DNA of 64,000 nucleotides. Origin: Metallyticus violacea. Its lineage: Eukaryota > Arthropoda > Insecta > Mantodea > Metallyticidae. Below are positions 1 to 11,004 of this stretch, piece by piece; position 1 is the stretch's first letter; each line of letters opens with the position of its first letter. A model generated the notes under the pieces. It was not told where the DNA came from. It did no database searches and saw only the letters and a list, made by a program, of their open reading frames with translations. The DNA lies in NCBI GenBank assembly GCA_030762175.1, contig CM060833.1, positions 170,920,501 through 170,984,500 of the forward strand, given 5' to 3'. A program made the position numbers and the translations under genes.

Positions 1-1690
1 CTCAAAACAATTAAGCAAAGGGATGCCCATCAGAATTGAGGTAATACAATAATTCAAGAATTGGAATATTTTGCTAGAATAATTGTAATTTAATAAACAC
101 AAAGCAAAACCAACAAATTTCCCAACAAAATACAATTAAATAGAAATACAAACATTATCAAAGCCTGGTCTCTAGTTAAACCAATTGCAATAAGAATTCG
201 CTTACAACAAATAATCTTAATGCCTGGGTCAATAAATGCCGAGTTGGTGTCCTTGCCTCAAAGATTTAGTTGGTAGCTTTGGTGGAGAGTGCCTCCACCA
301 AAAGGAGAAGGTGGAGAGGGTTGAATTGGGAGGATTTCCAAAACACGAACTAACTAACGATGGAGCCTCTCCGGAAGAAACCAGAATTTCAAGATGATGT
401 TACCTTCACTTTATATCGGAATCAACTGAACTTCGAATTGGCAGAAGAGTCGGCTTATAAGGAAAAATTACTTTAGTGCTCTACAATAATCAATAAGTTT
501 GAGCAGTTTTAATGGATTGTGAGCTTAGTTTGGAAATTGCCCCACGCTGAGGAGCCAAATATGGAGTAGTTTCTGTATTGGATGAGGGACCTACATCGGT
601 TGGGCCAGGAGTAGGGGACCTCACAGCGTAGATTCTCGCAGTGGTATGTTGCCTATACTTCCTTTACCACTCCTGTCCCATTTAGAAGTGTAAAGGTCTC
701 AGAGCAGTTTGGCTGTTTTATTGACACTGGGTCAATGGTCAGGAAGAGGTGTTGCTGATGTAAATAAATACGCGTGGGGAAGTACGTTGAGATGTATTAA
801 ATAAATCACTTCGAAGTGCCTAAGTGCTGTGTCGTTTATCCTTGATGAATGTTCGTAGACCAAAATGATGAACATACAAGACCGAACTGCACTGAACAAA
901 GTAGATAAACTGAGTGATACAGCGTACCGACTTCGCACAGTAAACTGAGTCTTGCCTGACTGCGACTTCCACGTGAGAGTAGAAAGTAGAATGAAGTAAA
1001 CTAGAAAGAGAAGGAATGGAGCTCAGAACTGCCTATTTAAACAGTTTGACCCTGTACCGTTGGGACGCTTAGTCCCGCCAAACTTACAAAAACGAGCGAC
1101 TAAATTTTTAACCTTGAATTAGCTCCCTTACTGGCTACATTCTCCGCTGGTTTAATTCTTGCTTTAGTTCGTCTTTAAGCAACCTCTTCTCTGATACGAG
1201 GATTTAAAGGTCGGGCCAGTTGGGTTGCTGCACCTCTAGCGCGGTTTTTAACTCCCACACACAAAAGTAACGTCTAGAAAACGATAGCGTCTTAACAAGT
1301 ATTTTAAAAGTTCCAACAAATGCACTGCAATCTCCATTCTACAAAGGAAACCTGCTTTCACCACCTTGCTATTGTCTAGTATTGTTTTACAATTGGCAAA
1401 CGGCAACAGGCACTTTCCTAAATTACAAGAATTTTGTGTATATAGCGTGTTATCATGCAAAGAAATACATACATTACCAATGATAATAAGAACAATAATA
1501 ATAGCAATAATAATTGTTATATGTATATTTGTATGTATGTACGTATGTATCAGAATTGCCCTTTTGATTGTTATAAGGACGACATTAGCATGTACGGCCG
1601 TAAGGCCCATGCGACAGTTGTATGTATCCTAAAATCATACAATAAAACGTCCATTACTAGTACTAGTTAACAGGCAGTATGGCGTACACT
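1..1690. other. AT-rich non-coding DNA, no gene recognised
   Basis: I see no coding region, RNA gene or clear transposon here. Open frames in this stretch are short and occur on both strands with no recognisable motif. Positions 1474-1552 are a low-complexity run of AAT and GTAT-like repeats. A stretch near 275-375, rich in GGAGA and CTCC, may be a very decayed member of repeat family C, but the match is too weak to annotate. Confidence 0.5.
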
Positions 1691-1729
1691 GGACTGCTAT
1701 CTACTGAGGCCATTCTACCTCTACTTAAT

Positions 1730-2160
1730 TGGATTGGTTGCCGAAGAGTATTTTAGACAAGGAAGGCTAGAGGAGGTATTTTTTAATCGTACTGAACCTC
1801 CCGGAGGAAGGGGTGATGTGAGGGATACGAAGGGAGGCCCGGTATGTGGGGAGGCAGATAAAGCAGCAGGTACCGTCCCTAAAGTTTATATTGTTTATCC
1901 TTTTTATTATTATGACGCCAGCGGAGACCCCGCTACTCCAAGCAAGAAACTTGGGAGGAATGCTGTCACACCGCAAGCCAAGACATTTATCTAGTGAGCA
2001 AATTCCACCACTGCATACCGCTCACCGCCAACACACATCGCCTGGTTTTGCAGCGCTGAAACATGAACAAGAAAGTGAAATGAGGGACGGGACATTGGTG
2101 GGAAGTGAGATATATCCATCTCAGCATTCGCCTAAGCGTTCAGGGGAATCACAAAAGTGC
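1730..2160 (-). repeat. Repeat family C, diverged copy without tRNA-like head
   Basis: This stretch aligns by eye with 14260-14565 in the same orientation. Shared landmarks are the CGCAAGCCA block, a GTGAAATGAG block, the CCATCTCA.CATT..CCTAAGCG block and a final GGAAATC or GGGAATC. The tRNA-like end seen at 14570-14670 is missing here, so this copy is truncated or that end has decayed. The open frame 1846-2253 runs through the repeat and is probably not a gene. Orientation is given relative to the tRNA-like head of the other copy. Confidence 0.45.
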
Positions 2161-2254
2161 GTCACGCAGGAGTTGTGTAAACTAAGCGAATTGCTCAACA
2201 AGTTGAAGATTATGCAGAGCGTAAGAGCAGAGAAGATATTCACATGCATTTAAT

Positions 2255-2735
2255 AAAGAACTTAACTTTCAGGCTTAAAGGTTTATGCTTTTTCCGTATT
2301 TACTTTACATTTATTTTGTCAGCTTAATGTTGCTCTTAGCTGTGTAACCAATAAAAGCCGTTGTGATTAACACTTAAGCTACAGCTAATTTTAGGCGTAC
2401 GATTGCTTGTTTTTCTGTGTTCCCTTCTGCATTTATTGTATACTTTACACTAATAAGGTTACATACACTACGCTTAAGATTTGCACATCGCTCCAGTATT
2501 CCCTGGAATTTGACTTTTTCTATTGAAGCAGGGCGGCTGCTGTCTGTAAGAGTAGGTCCGATTATTTGTCCATGCTCATGCGTAGAATATTCACACACAC
2601 TCTTTCGCATGACATCGAGTTAATCGCTTGGGACCAGTACCCAGTTTTCACTGCTAACAATAACAACCCCCCCCCTCCCGTATGCCACATTCCTCCCGTG
2701 CCACCCCGTGCCGAGAAAGTCCATTACAAAAATTC
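2255..2735. other. No feature recognised
   Basis: Short overlapping open frames occur on both strands without family motifs. A C-rich run lies at 2667-2678. Nothing else is supported. Confidence 0.4.
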
Positions 2736-2737
2736 GG

Positions 2738-3030
2738 TTTTCAGGTATATCCCTACTCCTAATAGTCCTATTTCCCTGAATTATTATTCTTATTTTATTT
2801 AAATGGTATATACCCAGTTTTGTTGCAAGAAAGCATTTTTTTTGTTTTAATTTTGGGCTTCAGATAAATCCCCCCCCCCTCACAATAGTTTGATTTCGCT
2901 GATTTTTCTTGTTTTATTTCAATGGTATATACCGAGTTTTGTTGAGAAAAACATAAACATAAGCTGCGAACGCTAGAACGATTTTTAAGTATTCGCTTTA
3001 GGATAATCCCCACCTTAGTGGTCCAATTCT
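2738..3030. repeat. Degenerate tandem repeat, units about 120-135 bp
   Basis: Three diverged units start near 2742 (TTCAGGTATATCCC), 2861 (TTCAGATAAATCCC) and 2997 (TTTAGGATAATCCC). Units 1 and 2 share a second landmark, AATGGTATATACC.AGTTTTGTTG, at about 2801 and 2920. The third unit is partial. The array is imperfect, with poly-C and poly-T length changes. It looks like an old minisatellite or the repetitive end of a transposon. No coding potential is seen. Confidence 0.5.
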
Positions 3031-3090
3031 GTAACACCGTCAACAATGTAACTAAATAGCAATAACTAAAGAAGGAGAAAAAGAATACAA
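3030..3090 (-). mobile_element. Fragment resembling the 3' tail of the Penelope-like element
   Basis: About 57 bases match the outer (3') tail of the Penelope-like copy at 58955-59015 in the same orientation. Shared blocks include GTAACAC, ATGTAACTAAA, an AACAGTAACTA-like block and GCAGAAAAAGA or GGAGAAAAAGA. Only the tail is present and no coding part follows. The match was found by eye and is short, so it is a suggestion. Confidence 0.35.
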
Positions 3091-3109
3091 TATTTAAATA
3101 TTCACACAC

Positions 3110-4560
3110 GTATCGCTTGCGGCGGCAAATTATCGGTCGGGTACATAATGGTGGAGAGGAATTAATTTATAGGTGGTCGATTAATAAAGAATGATAATTG
3201 TTTGATTAATATGTTTTAATGAAAATGATCTTCTCCTCTCGCAGTCTTATAGATTCCTCGGCTTCGCTTCTTTATGCTGGAATTTTGTGATCTTTAAACC
3301 CGAGGGAAAGGAGTTAACAGGAGATTGACAAGATGTATCTTATTATAACACGTAACAAGATTTATTGTGTTTAAAGTCTTTTCTTTTGCGCGATCTGCTT
3401 TCATGTCACTATATCGCTTGAGCTTACGACCGGAATTGGGATTACGAACCAAGTGTTAACTTTCTAATGACGATGATCGTCTAATTTTCCCTGTTCCGAT
3501 TCACTTATTAACTTCATCAGTAATATTCAACCGATAATAACACTCAATGCTGATCTTCAATAACAATAATAACATCGGAGTAACAATCGCCACAGCAGTA
3601 AAAGTACTTCAGAGCACTAATACCAATGTAAACCTCGGGACCCCGAAATTGCATTCTAAAGTAACCATTGCACTCGGCCGGTCTTTACATTTGTTTTTCG
3701 AAATCTGGTTTTAGAAGGATCTAGAAAGTCTTCCCTCATCTATGCGTTTCTATTGGATAATGTATCTACATACAAATTTTCTCATCTTTCTGATTGGATA
3801 CTGTGATTTCGTGAATGTAATGCCTTGTGCAGTTAACTCGCCCTGCGAAATGTTAATGGCTTTTTTTTTTCACCCACGTTTATTGCACGACATGTCTTTA
3901 TTATTTGCCTAACATAATAAAGTGACGCTTTCTGACGTCTTCTACTCGCAACCTTGTTAACAATTCTCCAAAACATGTCCCACTTTGCTTAGTTTGCTAC
4001 ACAAATTCAAATTACATAAAGGACTACAAGTTCCCCTGTCCCTCTTGCCAAGTCAAGCCTAATAGGTATGGAGTATTTGCACTCTGATTACAATAATTCT
4101 ACAAATGACATGAAATAAATGGAACACTGCAATCATGATTAAACATAGAAATTTATAATTTATAATTTATCTGGGGGTTGAAGCTGATATATTTCGTTTC
4201 AACAACTTGTTTTCTTCAAAGGCAAGAAGTTGTACAACACACAGCAAGCGATAGGTGTATTCTTTTCTGTGTCTTTAGTTCTAAGTTACATAGTCAAAGC
4301 ATTACTTAATTTTTCAATTATATGTCGGTATGTGTATGTGCGTGCGTGTGTGTGTGTTAATGTTCTAGCAGCTAAAATTTTTCTCAACCTTTTTTCATCT
4401 TCATTTTGGTGTATAAAAAGTAGGATCGAAAGAGATTTGAATTTTTTTTTCATGTATACAACCGCAATAGGTACACTCCTTTGGAATTCACTAAACACAA
4501 GGCCAAGATGACTGACCCCAAGAAATTTAAACCCCGAACTTCCCAAATTTGAGTTCCAAG
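3110..4560. other. Non-coding DNA, no gene recognised
   Basis: Both strands were read for family motifs and none was found. The stretch has a short GT-rich run at 4331-4357 and several A or T homopolymers. Confidence 0.45.
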
Positions 4561-4569
4561 AATTACCTC

Positions 4570-5030
4570 ATACTATATGGTATACCCTGTATTACTATAT
4601 GGGTGCCAGATATGGTCACTAACAGAAAACAAACGAACAAAATTCAAATATGCCAAAGAAAAATGTATCACAAGATCCTGGGAATACTTTGAAGGACAAA
4701 ATACCTACAGTTATTACAGTTATACAGTTATACAGTTATTAGTAAATCAGTTATCTCGGACAACAGACATCGCACAAATAGCTACCAGAAGCAAATGGTA
4801 ATGGGGCGATCATGTTGCAAGAATGCAGGACAATAGGTGGACATACAACATCTTCATATGGGACCCCCGGATAGGAAAAAGGACACAAAGCAGACGCAGA
4901 AGAAGATGGACAGACCTCTTTAAGGAACATGCAGATCCAGGTTCAAATTGGTCAAGAGAAGCAAGAGGAAGAGAAAAATGGAAATCTCTCGAGAAGCAAA
5001 TAGTGCAGTGAGAAATGGACTACCCAAAGA
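4570..5030 (+). pseudogene. 3' end of a non-LTR (LINE) retrotransposon, reverse transcriptase C-terminus
   Basis: Two adjacent open frames (4577-4801 and 4823-5011) together read as the C-terminal tail of a LINE endonuclease/reverse-transcriptase polyprotein. Diagnostic pieces are VYPVLLYGCQIWSLTE near the start and, later, WDPRIGKRTQSRRRRRWTD followed by GSNWSREARGREKWKSLE. Such tails are common in arthropod RTE-like and related LINEs, where the polyprotein is over 900 residues. Here only about 140 residues remain, so the copy is strongly 5'-truncated. The frames are separated by a stop codon (TAATGG at 4799). An octamer-like duplication of ACAGTTAT around 4706-4740 has distorted the middle. 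The copy cannot encode a functional protein. Confidence 0.8.
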
Positions 5031-5034
5031 ACTA

Positions 5035-5488
5035 ATCAGTCATAGTGTGTTAATATATGAACAACTAGCGTGGAATAGCTCACTACGTTAGGAAAAAAGT
5101 GAGCTTTCCCTTCTTGTTAGGAGATCTTTGACCTTAAGGGACATAATGGACTATCTTTATCTTTTATCTGGTATAAGATCTCTAGTACTAATAAATAAAT
5201 TGTGATGTTGAATAGAATAAGCAACTGAATAAAGAAGCAACTATTTTTATTTCCTAACAAAAAGTTTGCGAGAGAAAGCAGATCATGCCTAATTTACAAT
5301 CAAAGTAGCACATCTCCATTTAACGTTCCACCAGCTGCTATTGTCTCTCTCAAGAGGAATGAACTGGTAATAACAGAAAAGTCGGGGGTTCTTCATTTCA
5401 AACGTATCTACGCAACATACAGCAATAGAGGAACGGGAAATCAGATCCGCAGTTGATATGATCGTTTTATCATCGACCATTTTTTTTA
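5035..5488. other. No feature recognised
   Basis: This is LINE 3' flank followed by AT-rich DNA. No motif was found. Confidence 0.4.
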
Positions 5489-5489
5489 T

Positions 5490-5774
5490 TCGTTTTATTT
5501 AAGGGCGCTGTTTAAAATCTCAGGTCATCAGCATTCCATTCAATTCTGGGCGTGAAAAGGCCGACAAATTTTGCTCAGAGGCCTCTTCTTTCAGGCTTGA
5601 GGTTCTTTTTCGTGCCGTAAATGTACGACACGGGATCCACGGCTTTACTTCCCTTCCGAAGGAAGCCATACTTAGGATTTTTACGCCCGAAAAAAATCCA
5701 TCGATCCTGGCCGGGTTTGAACCCCCGACCTTGAGTTTAGAAGCCAAATATGGTTACCACTACATCATCGGCCA
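5490..5774 (-). mobile_element. SINE-A copy 1 (tRNA-derived SINE)
   Basis: This is a nearly full-length copy on the minus strand. Read 5' to 3' on that strand, it has the decayed tRNA-like head with the B-box-like GGTTCAAACCCGGCC at about 5705-5720. The conserved body follows (TCGGGCGTAAAAATCC, CTTCCTTCGGAAGG, GTCGTACATTTACGGCACG), then the terminal ATGCTGATGACCTGAGAT hairpin and an AAATAAA tail. The acceptor half of the head is degraded compared with the copies at 36826 and 56312. The open frame 5520-5747 is a shadow of this element. Confidence 0.85.
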
Positions 5775-8700
5775 TGGAACTTACGCAATTTTAGAGATAT
5801 TCATATGGTACTTTGTCCTTAAGAATTTTATGTCCTATTTGTATTCACTCAGTGCATGCCTGGTGTCAAAATTGCTAGTTGCTCTTACAATGGTGAAATC
5901 AGAGGGATGAAAACGTACTTTACAGTATAAAAGCAGTCATATTTTGGCTGAAGACCCTTAAGATATGTTTTAAACGGAAATGCGCCATGTTCACTACAAT
6001 AGAGTGCCTACATACCAAATGACACACCCGGACAGATACACTACTCCCTATATTGCATTTCGCTTAAATGTTCCTTACTCCATAAAAGATGAACGTCAAA
6101 GTATGTTGTATTTCTGACTAATTTTTTCATCATTAATTCATAAATAGAAAATATTTATTACTGCACAATAGGCACGTTAAAAATACTTATGATAAAAGAG
6201 AATCGAAAATAATGAAACAAAGTACTAGGAAACCTATAATTTAACTAACTCAGAAATAGTACCATTAGCTTCTGTTAAGTTTTAAGCAAGACTATCATAA
6301 ATTGTTTTACTAAACATATTTCATAGATTAAATAAACCAAAAAATAGGCAACAAAAACTATAAAACCGAGTTTAGCTATAAATCTTGTCCGCTTAACGTT
6401 GTGTTTTACGTCTATAGCAGCCAACGGCAACTATACTTAACTCCGCTCCTCCTCCTTCTCTTGTTTTTGAACTCCACTTTTTGGACTTGTTCCCTAGCGG
6501 TCCCACGGCAATAAATATATCGTAAAAAGATATGATTGACTCTAGAGCATCGCATTTTTGTGCACAAACGTTATTTCAAATACGAACCAGCTCGGTGTGT
6601 GCTAGTGGAATATGTTCAGTATTTTCCTCTTCCGGAACTGTCATTCACACTTTTGATTCAGTACAAAACACAAGAGTGAAATCGCACAACCTTAAAGGAA
6701 AAACTGTACAACATGAGCGATAGTCTAAAAGTCGCTCCCAAATGTAACACAAGTGAGGCTTCGGAAAGTGGGAAACCATTAGCAACAAGATCAGTGAACG
6801 AACTTTCAACCAGAATATGTTTTCCCTATATCTAACCAAGAGAGAACATTAATACCAGCTTGTATAAAGTAAGATTATATACCTACATGTTGAGGTAGAG
6901 ACTGCATGGGGAGCCGGTCAAGATTTATAACTAAAGCTCGTTATTTCGTAAATAAGTATTATCTTTACTTGACAAGTTTGCACTTCCATCTTCTAAAATG
7001 CAAACTTTTAAACATTTCCATTCCTATTTTTGTTACTCTCTTTTTCCATCTTGCCAAAAGTAATGAACTAATTTTATTTGGTGTTTACCATTGTATTATA
7101 TGTTTGACAACCTTCTTTCCTCTTATTATATACTTGTCATACACTTTTGCAGGCAAACTATTTTCCTTTCATTCTTTATTTAAACAATTGTTGGTTATAG
7201 TAGCTTGCTGAAACTGAAGTTCTTGCTGTCTCCTTATTTTTAATTTTTTCTCTGGTAATTTCTGTTACATCATAAAATCTAAAATAAATATGTTATATTT
7301 TGCGTTATTTTGATCCGGAATTGTTTCAAGAGTCATAAATAATTTTCTTCTTTTTTGCCTCTTTCTGCAGAATATTTAGTGCATTGCATCCTCTCTGTGC
7401 ATATTCAATAACTTACGTGCATATGTAAAACTTTCATTCACTATTTCTACTTTTTATCCACATAATTATATCTCCTTTTGCTGCTTTCATATTTTCGGCT
7501 ATAAAACGTGACATAAATTGCAATAAAATCGTATCCTCTATCTCTGTCTTTGTCATCTCAGCTATGTTTATGCTGCCAACCTCAATTGCCCTTTATAACT
7601 TTTTTATTCGTAGCTCCTCCGTTCCATCTCAATGAATTTACATAATCAATATTCAATTTGCGCCTTTTTTTCCTCACCATAATGATCGTATTGCACTTTT
7701 AACTTTTAATTTTTACACGGAATCGCCATTTTTCTCGGTCCAACTTCTTCTAGAAGACTTCTGTATGATTTCCAACCTTCAGAATGTCATTATCAAAGCC
7801 TCGAGGTAGTACTTTTGGTTCATGTCTAGAACCTCTTTCGATTCTACTCATCATATTCCTTTGCGTTATTCAATTTATCATACTTGCTATGTGTACATAA
7901 AAACTGTGAACTTTATTTGAACCAGACACTCTCCGCTGTTGAATGCAATACCAAAGGAAATTGTTCCGCCACATCGTAGTAAATATATGAACTTCATTAT
8001 ACCAGAGAGAATATCAGTGATGATGATCAAAACGAAAGGAATGTTTAGTCATAAATTTTGTTATAATATAAAAAACTGAATATATTACCCGATTTAACTT
8101 ACTTTAAAGGCGGCGAACTTAGTAACTAGCTGCCTACATCATATTACGTCGCTACGAAAAGATAGTTCATTGAATCAAGCACTTGATTGCGGTTGTCTCA
8201 TTAGACGCGTTAAAAGCCAACAACAAGATCTAACCCATTGTAACTGTTATATAGGATACAGCTAATTATACACATACGTATTATTTACTACAATCTGATT
8301 ATAAATGGTAATGCGATTATGTTATTCATTCGACCTCGTCACTCGTCTCGTTTCACGCATTCACCTACGCTTTACTATCAACTACTACACTAGCGGCCCC
8401 ACTGTCAGCGGTAAAGTTAGCTGAAAAGGGTAATATATACCTTTTCCATATAGCTACCTTGAACATTTATGTCCTTTAACTGGAAATCATAAGTATTCCC
8501 TGGTCGTATGGCCACCTTTTGATTGAACCAAATCACATTGTCATCATTTTCAAGTTATTTTCCAGTAGTGCTCCATCTTTCAAAGCAGTTAAATATCTAA
8601 TCGTGCCAATTACGGACTGTATGGTGGATGATCAAAACCCATCACTATAAAGTCCGTTGTCTTATTGACTGTATACAAAACATTATTATTACGAGGAAGG

Positions 8701-9440
8701 ATAAATACGCTTAGAATCAGCTTCTTTGTTACTTACGAATATCTGATAATGACGTACTAGCGCCACACAGCAGACATCATTACATGGTGCTGTATTTCTT
8801 GGCAGGAACTCGAGCAACAAGACCTCTTTATGGTTTCAGAAAATAAATACCGTGAGTTTCTGTGATAATAAATTATTTTTTCTAATTTATGTGGATTTGT
8901 ATAACAAATTATTATGATGCATTTTTACAGCAGGCAGCTACACTTAAAATAAAATAAATATATGCATGCCAAAATAATTGTTCAGTTGAATATCTACAGT
9001 ACGAGATCGGCTGAGCAGTCAGTATGAGTAAATGATCTCCACTTTATGAACATCCGCGAAAATATTGTCATTAGTGGAATCGAAAGGCGTCTAAATCTGT
9101 AAAACAAATGGAAGTAGAGAAGGAAAAGGGGGAGAAAAAGTAGTAGTAGAACGGTTTTTAAACGTTATGTAAATTTACTGAGTTTCAAGATATATTATTA
9201 GGTGATGCACAAGCTGTTTAATAATCTTAAACTCGCTCATATTTTTCATACATTGCTCTGTAAGGTGTTGCCCCGCCTCCGCTTTACTGTTCTACTAAAC
9301 TCGAACAAAAGAATATGCCTAAATTTCTTTAGCCCATAAATAGCAATGCTTTCCCAAAATATGCAAAATTACAAGTGTATTCACAAGTACAATACTGCCA
9401 CTCCAAATGACTATCTCCTAACACGGCAGTGTTACCCTGC
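5775..9440. other. Long AT-rich non-coding stretch
   Basis: I find no coding motif, transposon end or RNA gene in these 3.7 kb. The open frame 6906-7211 encodes a hydrophobic AT-biased peptide of low complexity. Reverse-strand frames are similar. The stretch may be intron of the GPCR gene to the right, but that is inference. Confidence 0.45.

Positions 9441-9441
<1 letters not shown>

Positions 9442-9488
<47 letters not shown>
9442..9488 (+). repeat. Poly-A tract, about 47 bases
   Basis: An uninterrupted run of A ends about 15 bases before the left end of mariner M1. It may be the tail of a decayed retroposon to its left or a simple expansion. No SINE body is recognisable upstream. Confidence 0.9.
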
Positions 9489-9490
<2 letters not shown>

Positions 9491-9502
9491 CTACCAACTA
9501 AT

Positions 9503-11004
9503 GCATTACTAAATGTTCTCGGCATGATTCATAGATGTCGTCTAGGTGGCCAAATTACTATTATAAATGTTAAGCATCATGCTTTATAGGGCGCACTATG
9601 AAGTTTCAAACACGTAAGTGTAGTCACTTGTTTGTGACGATCCTGTAAACAAACTAGTGTTAACATTTTCTACAAAATGGATGCATCTGAAATGCCAATT
9701 GTGATAAAATATTTAATTTTGAAGGGTTTAATCCCAAAAGAAATATCAAATTAATAAATAAGATTCCACATTAAAAGATACTTCCCCTTCGCTTTCTACA
9801 GTTAAAAAGTGGGCTGCTGTATATAAACCTGCTTGTACATCCATTCAAGATGATGGGGCGTCCTAAATGCTACGAACTGCTAGATTGTGACAAAAATTCA
9901 CAATGTCGTGCTCAATGATTGTCGATTGAAGACATTGCAAAGATTTCGATAGGCTGTGTCCACTACATTTTATGTACGCAGTTTTGTATATGAGAAAGCT
10001 TTCGGCTCGATTAGTGCCGAAATTTGTTAACAATAGATCAAAAATGCATTCGATTGAACATTACAAGAGTGTTTAGACTTGTTTAAACGCAATTTCAGTG
10101 AGTTTCTCCTACATTTTTTAAATAGATGAAACATGGAATAATCACGTCAGAAATGAAGGAGCAGTTCAAACAGATGGAGGAGTCGTTCCTGGTGGTGTAG
10201 TGGTAACCATACTTGCCTTCTAAACCCAAGATCGCGGGTTCAAAATCGGCCAGGACCGATGGATTTTCGGACGTAAAAATCCTAAGTATGGCTTCCTTCG
10301 GAAGGGAAGTAAAACCGTGGGTCCCGTGTCGTACATTTACGGCACGAAAAAGAACCTCAAGCCTGAAAGAGAGGCCTCTGAGCAAAATTTGTTGGCTGTT
10401 TTACGCCCTGAATTGAATGGGACGCTGATGACCTGCGATGTTAAAGAGCGTCCATAAATAAAATAAATCAACAGATGAAAGTGCACCAAAAAAAATGACT
10501 CAATGGGCAAGAAAAGTCACGGTGTGGTGTTCATAGACTACCTCCAGAAGGGCGGAACCATCACTGGGCAGTATTACGCTCCACTCTGGACTAAATGAAG
10601 GATGCTATTCAGGCTGAATTTCCACACCTTGCGAAAAAGAAAGCTGTCTTTCATTACGATAATACATTGGGATTGTTACTTCAAAACTGCGTGACCTTCG
10701 CTTAAAAATGTTTCCATATCCAACATATTCCCAGGATTTGGCTCCCAGCGATTACCTTTTGTTTCCAAATCTGATGAAATAGTTGGGTGGATGAAAATTC
10801 ACATCAAATGATGAGGTTAAAGCTAAGACAGAGGTTTATTTTGCACAGTTGGACACATTTTATTTTATTGAGGGTATTGAAAAGTTGAGAAATCGTTGGA
10901 CTAAATATATTAATTAAAAATGTGACAATGTTGCATTTTTTTAAAAAAATATATTTTAAATCTTGTGTTTTCTTGGATAGGCTGAGAGCATTTATAACGG
11001 CTTA
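9503..11004 (+). mobile_element. Mariner-type DNA transposon M1, copy 1, interrupted by SINE-A
   Basis: This is a decayed mariner element of about 1.2 kb once the nested SINE is removed. The terminal inverted repeats are recognisable. The left end reads ATTACTAAATGTTCTCGGC and the complement of the right end GTTATAAATGCTCTCAGCC. The transposase reads on the plus strand but has stops and frameshifts. Near 9700 there is VIKYLILKGLIPKEIS, the start of the N-terminal helix-turn-helix domain. After the SINE come APKKMTQWARKVTVW and then FPYPTYSQDLAPSDYLLFPN (about 10710-10770), the SPDLAPSD catalytic block of mariner D,D34D transposases. FTSNDEVKAKTEVYFAQLD and IEKLRNRWTKYI close the protein near 10915. 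M1 copy 2 is at 35467. Confidence 0.85.
10192..10469 (+). mobile_element. SINE-A copy 2, nested inside mariner M1
   Basis: This is a complete copy. The tRNA-like head (about 10196-10256) contains an A-box-like TGGTGTAGTGG and a B-box-like GGTTCAAAATC. The body has three inverted repeats: CTTCC/GGAAG at 10292-10304, CGTGTCGTA/TACGGCACG at 10325-10346 and GGACGC/GCGTCC at 10420-10453. The tail is ATAAATAAAATAAATCA. The element splits the transposase reading of M1 exactly between the codons for QTDGG and TDESAPKK. No clear target-site duplication is visible at the junctions. The frame 10213-10416 is internal to the SINE and not a gene. Confidence 0.9.

Noticed and set aside
10425..10445. CTGATGA in the SINE-A 3' end as a hammerhead ribozyme core
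   Set aside because: The second conserved element (GAAA closing stem II) and the cleavage-site stem are missing. The CTGATGA sits partly in the stem of a simple hairpin.
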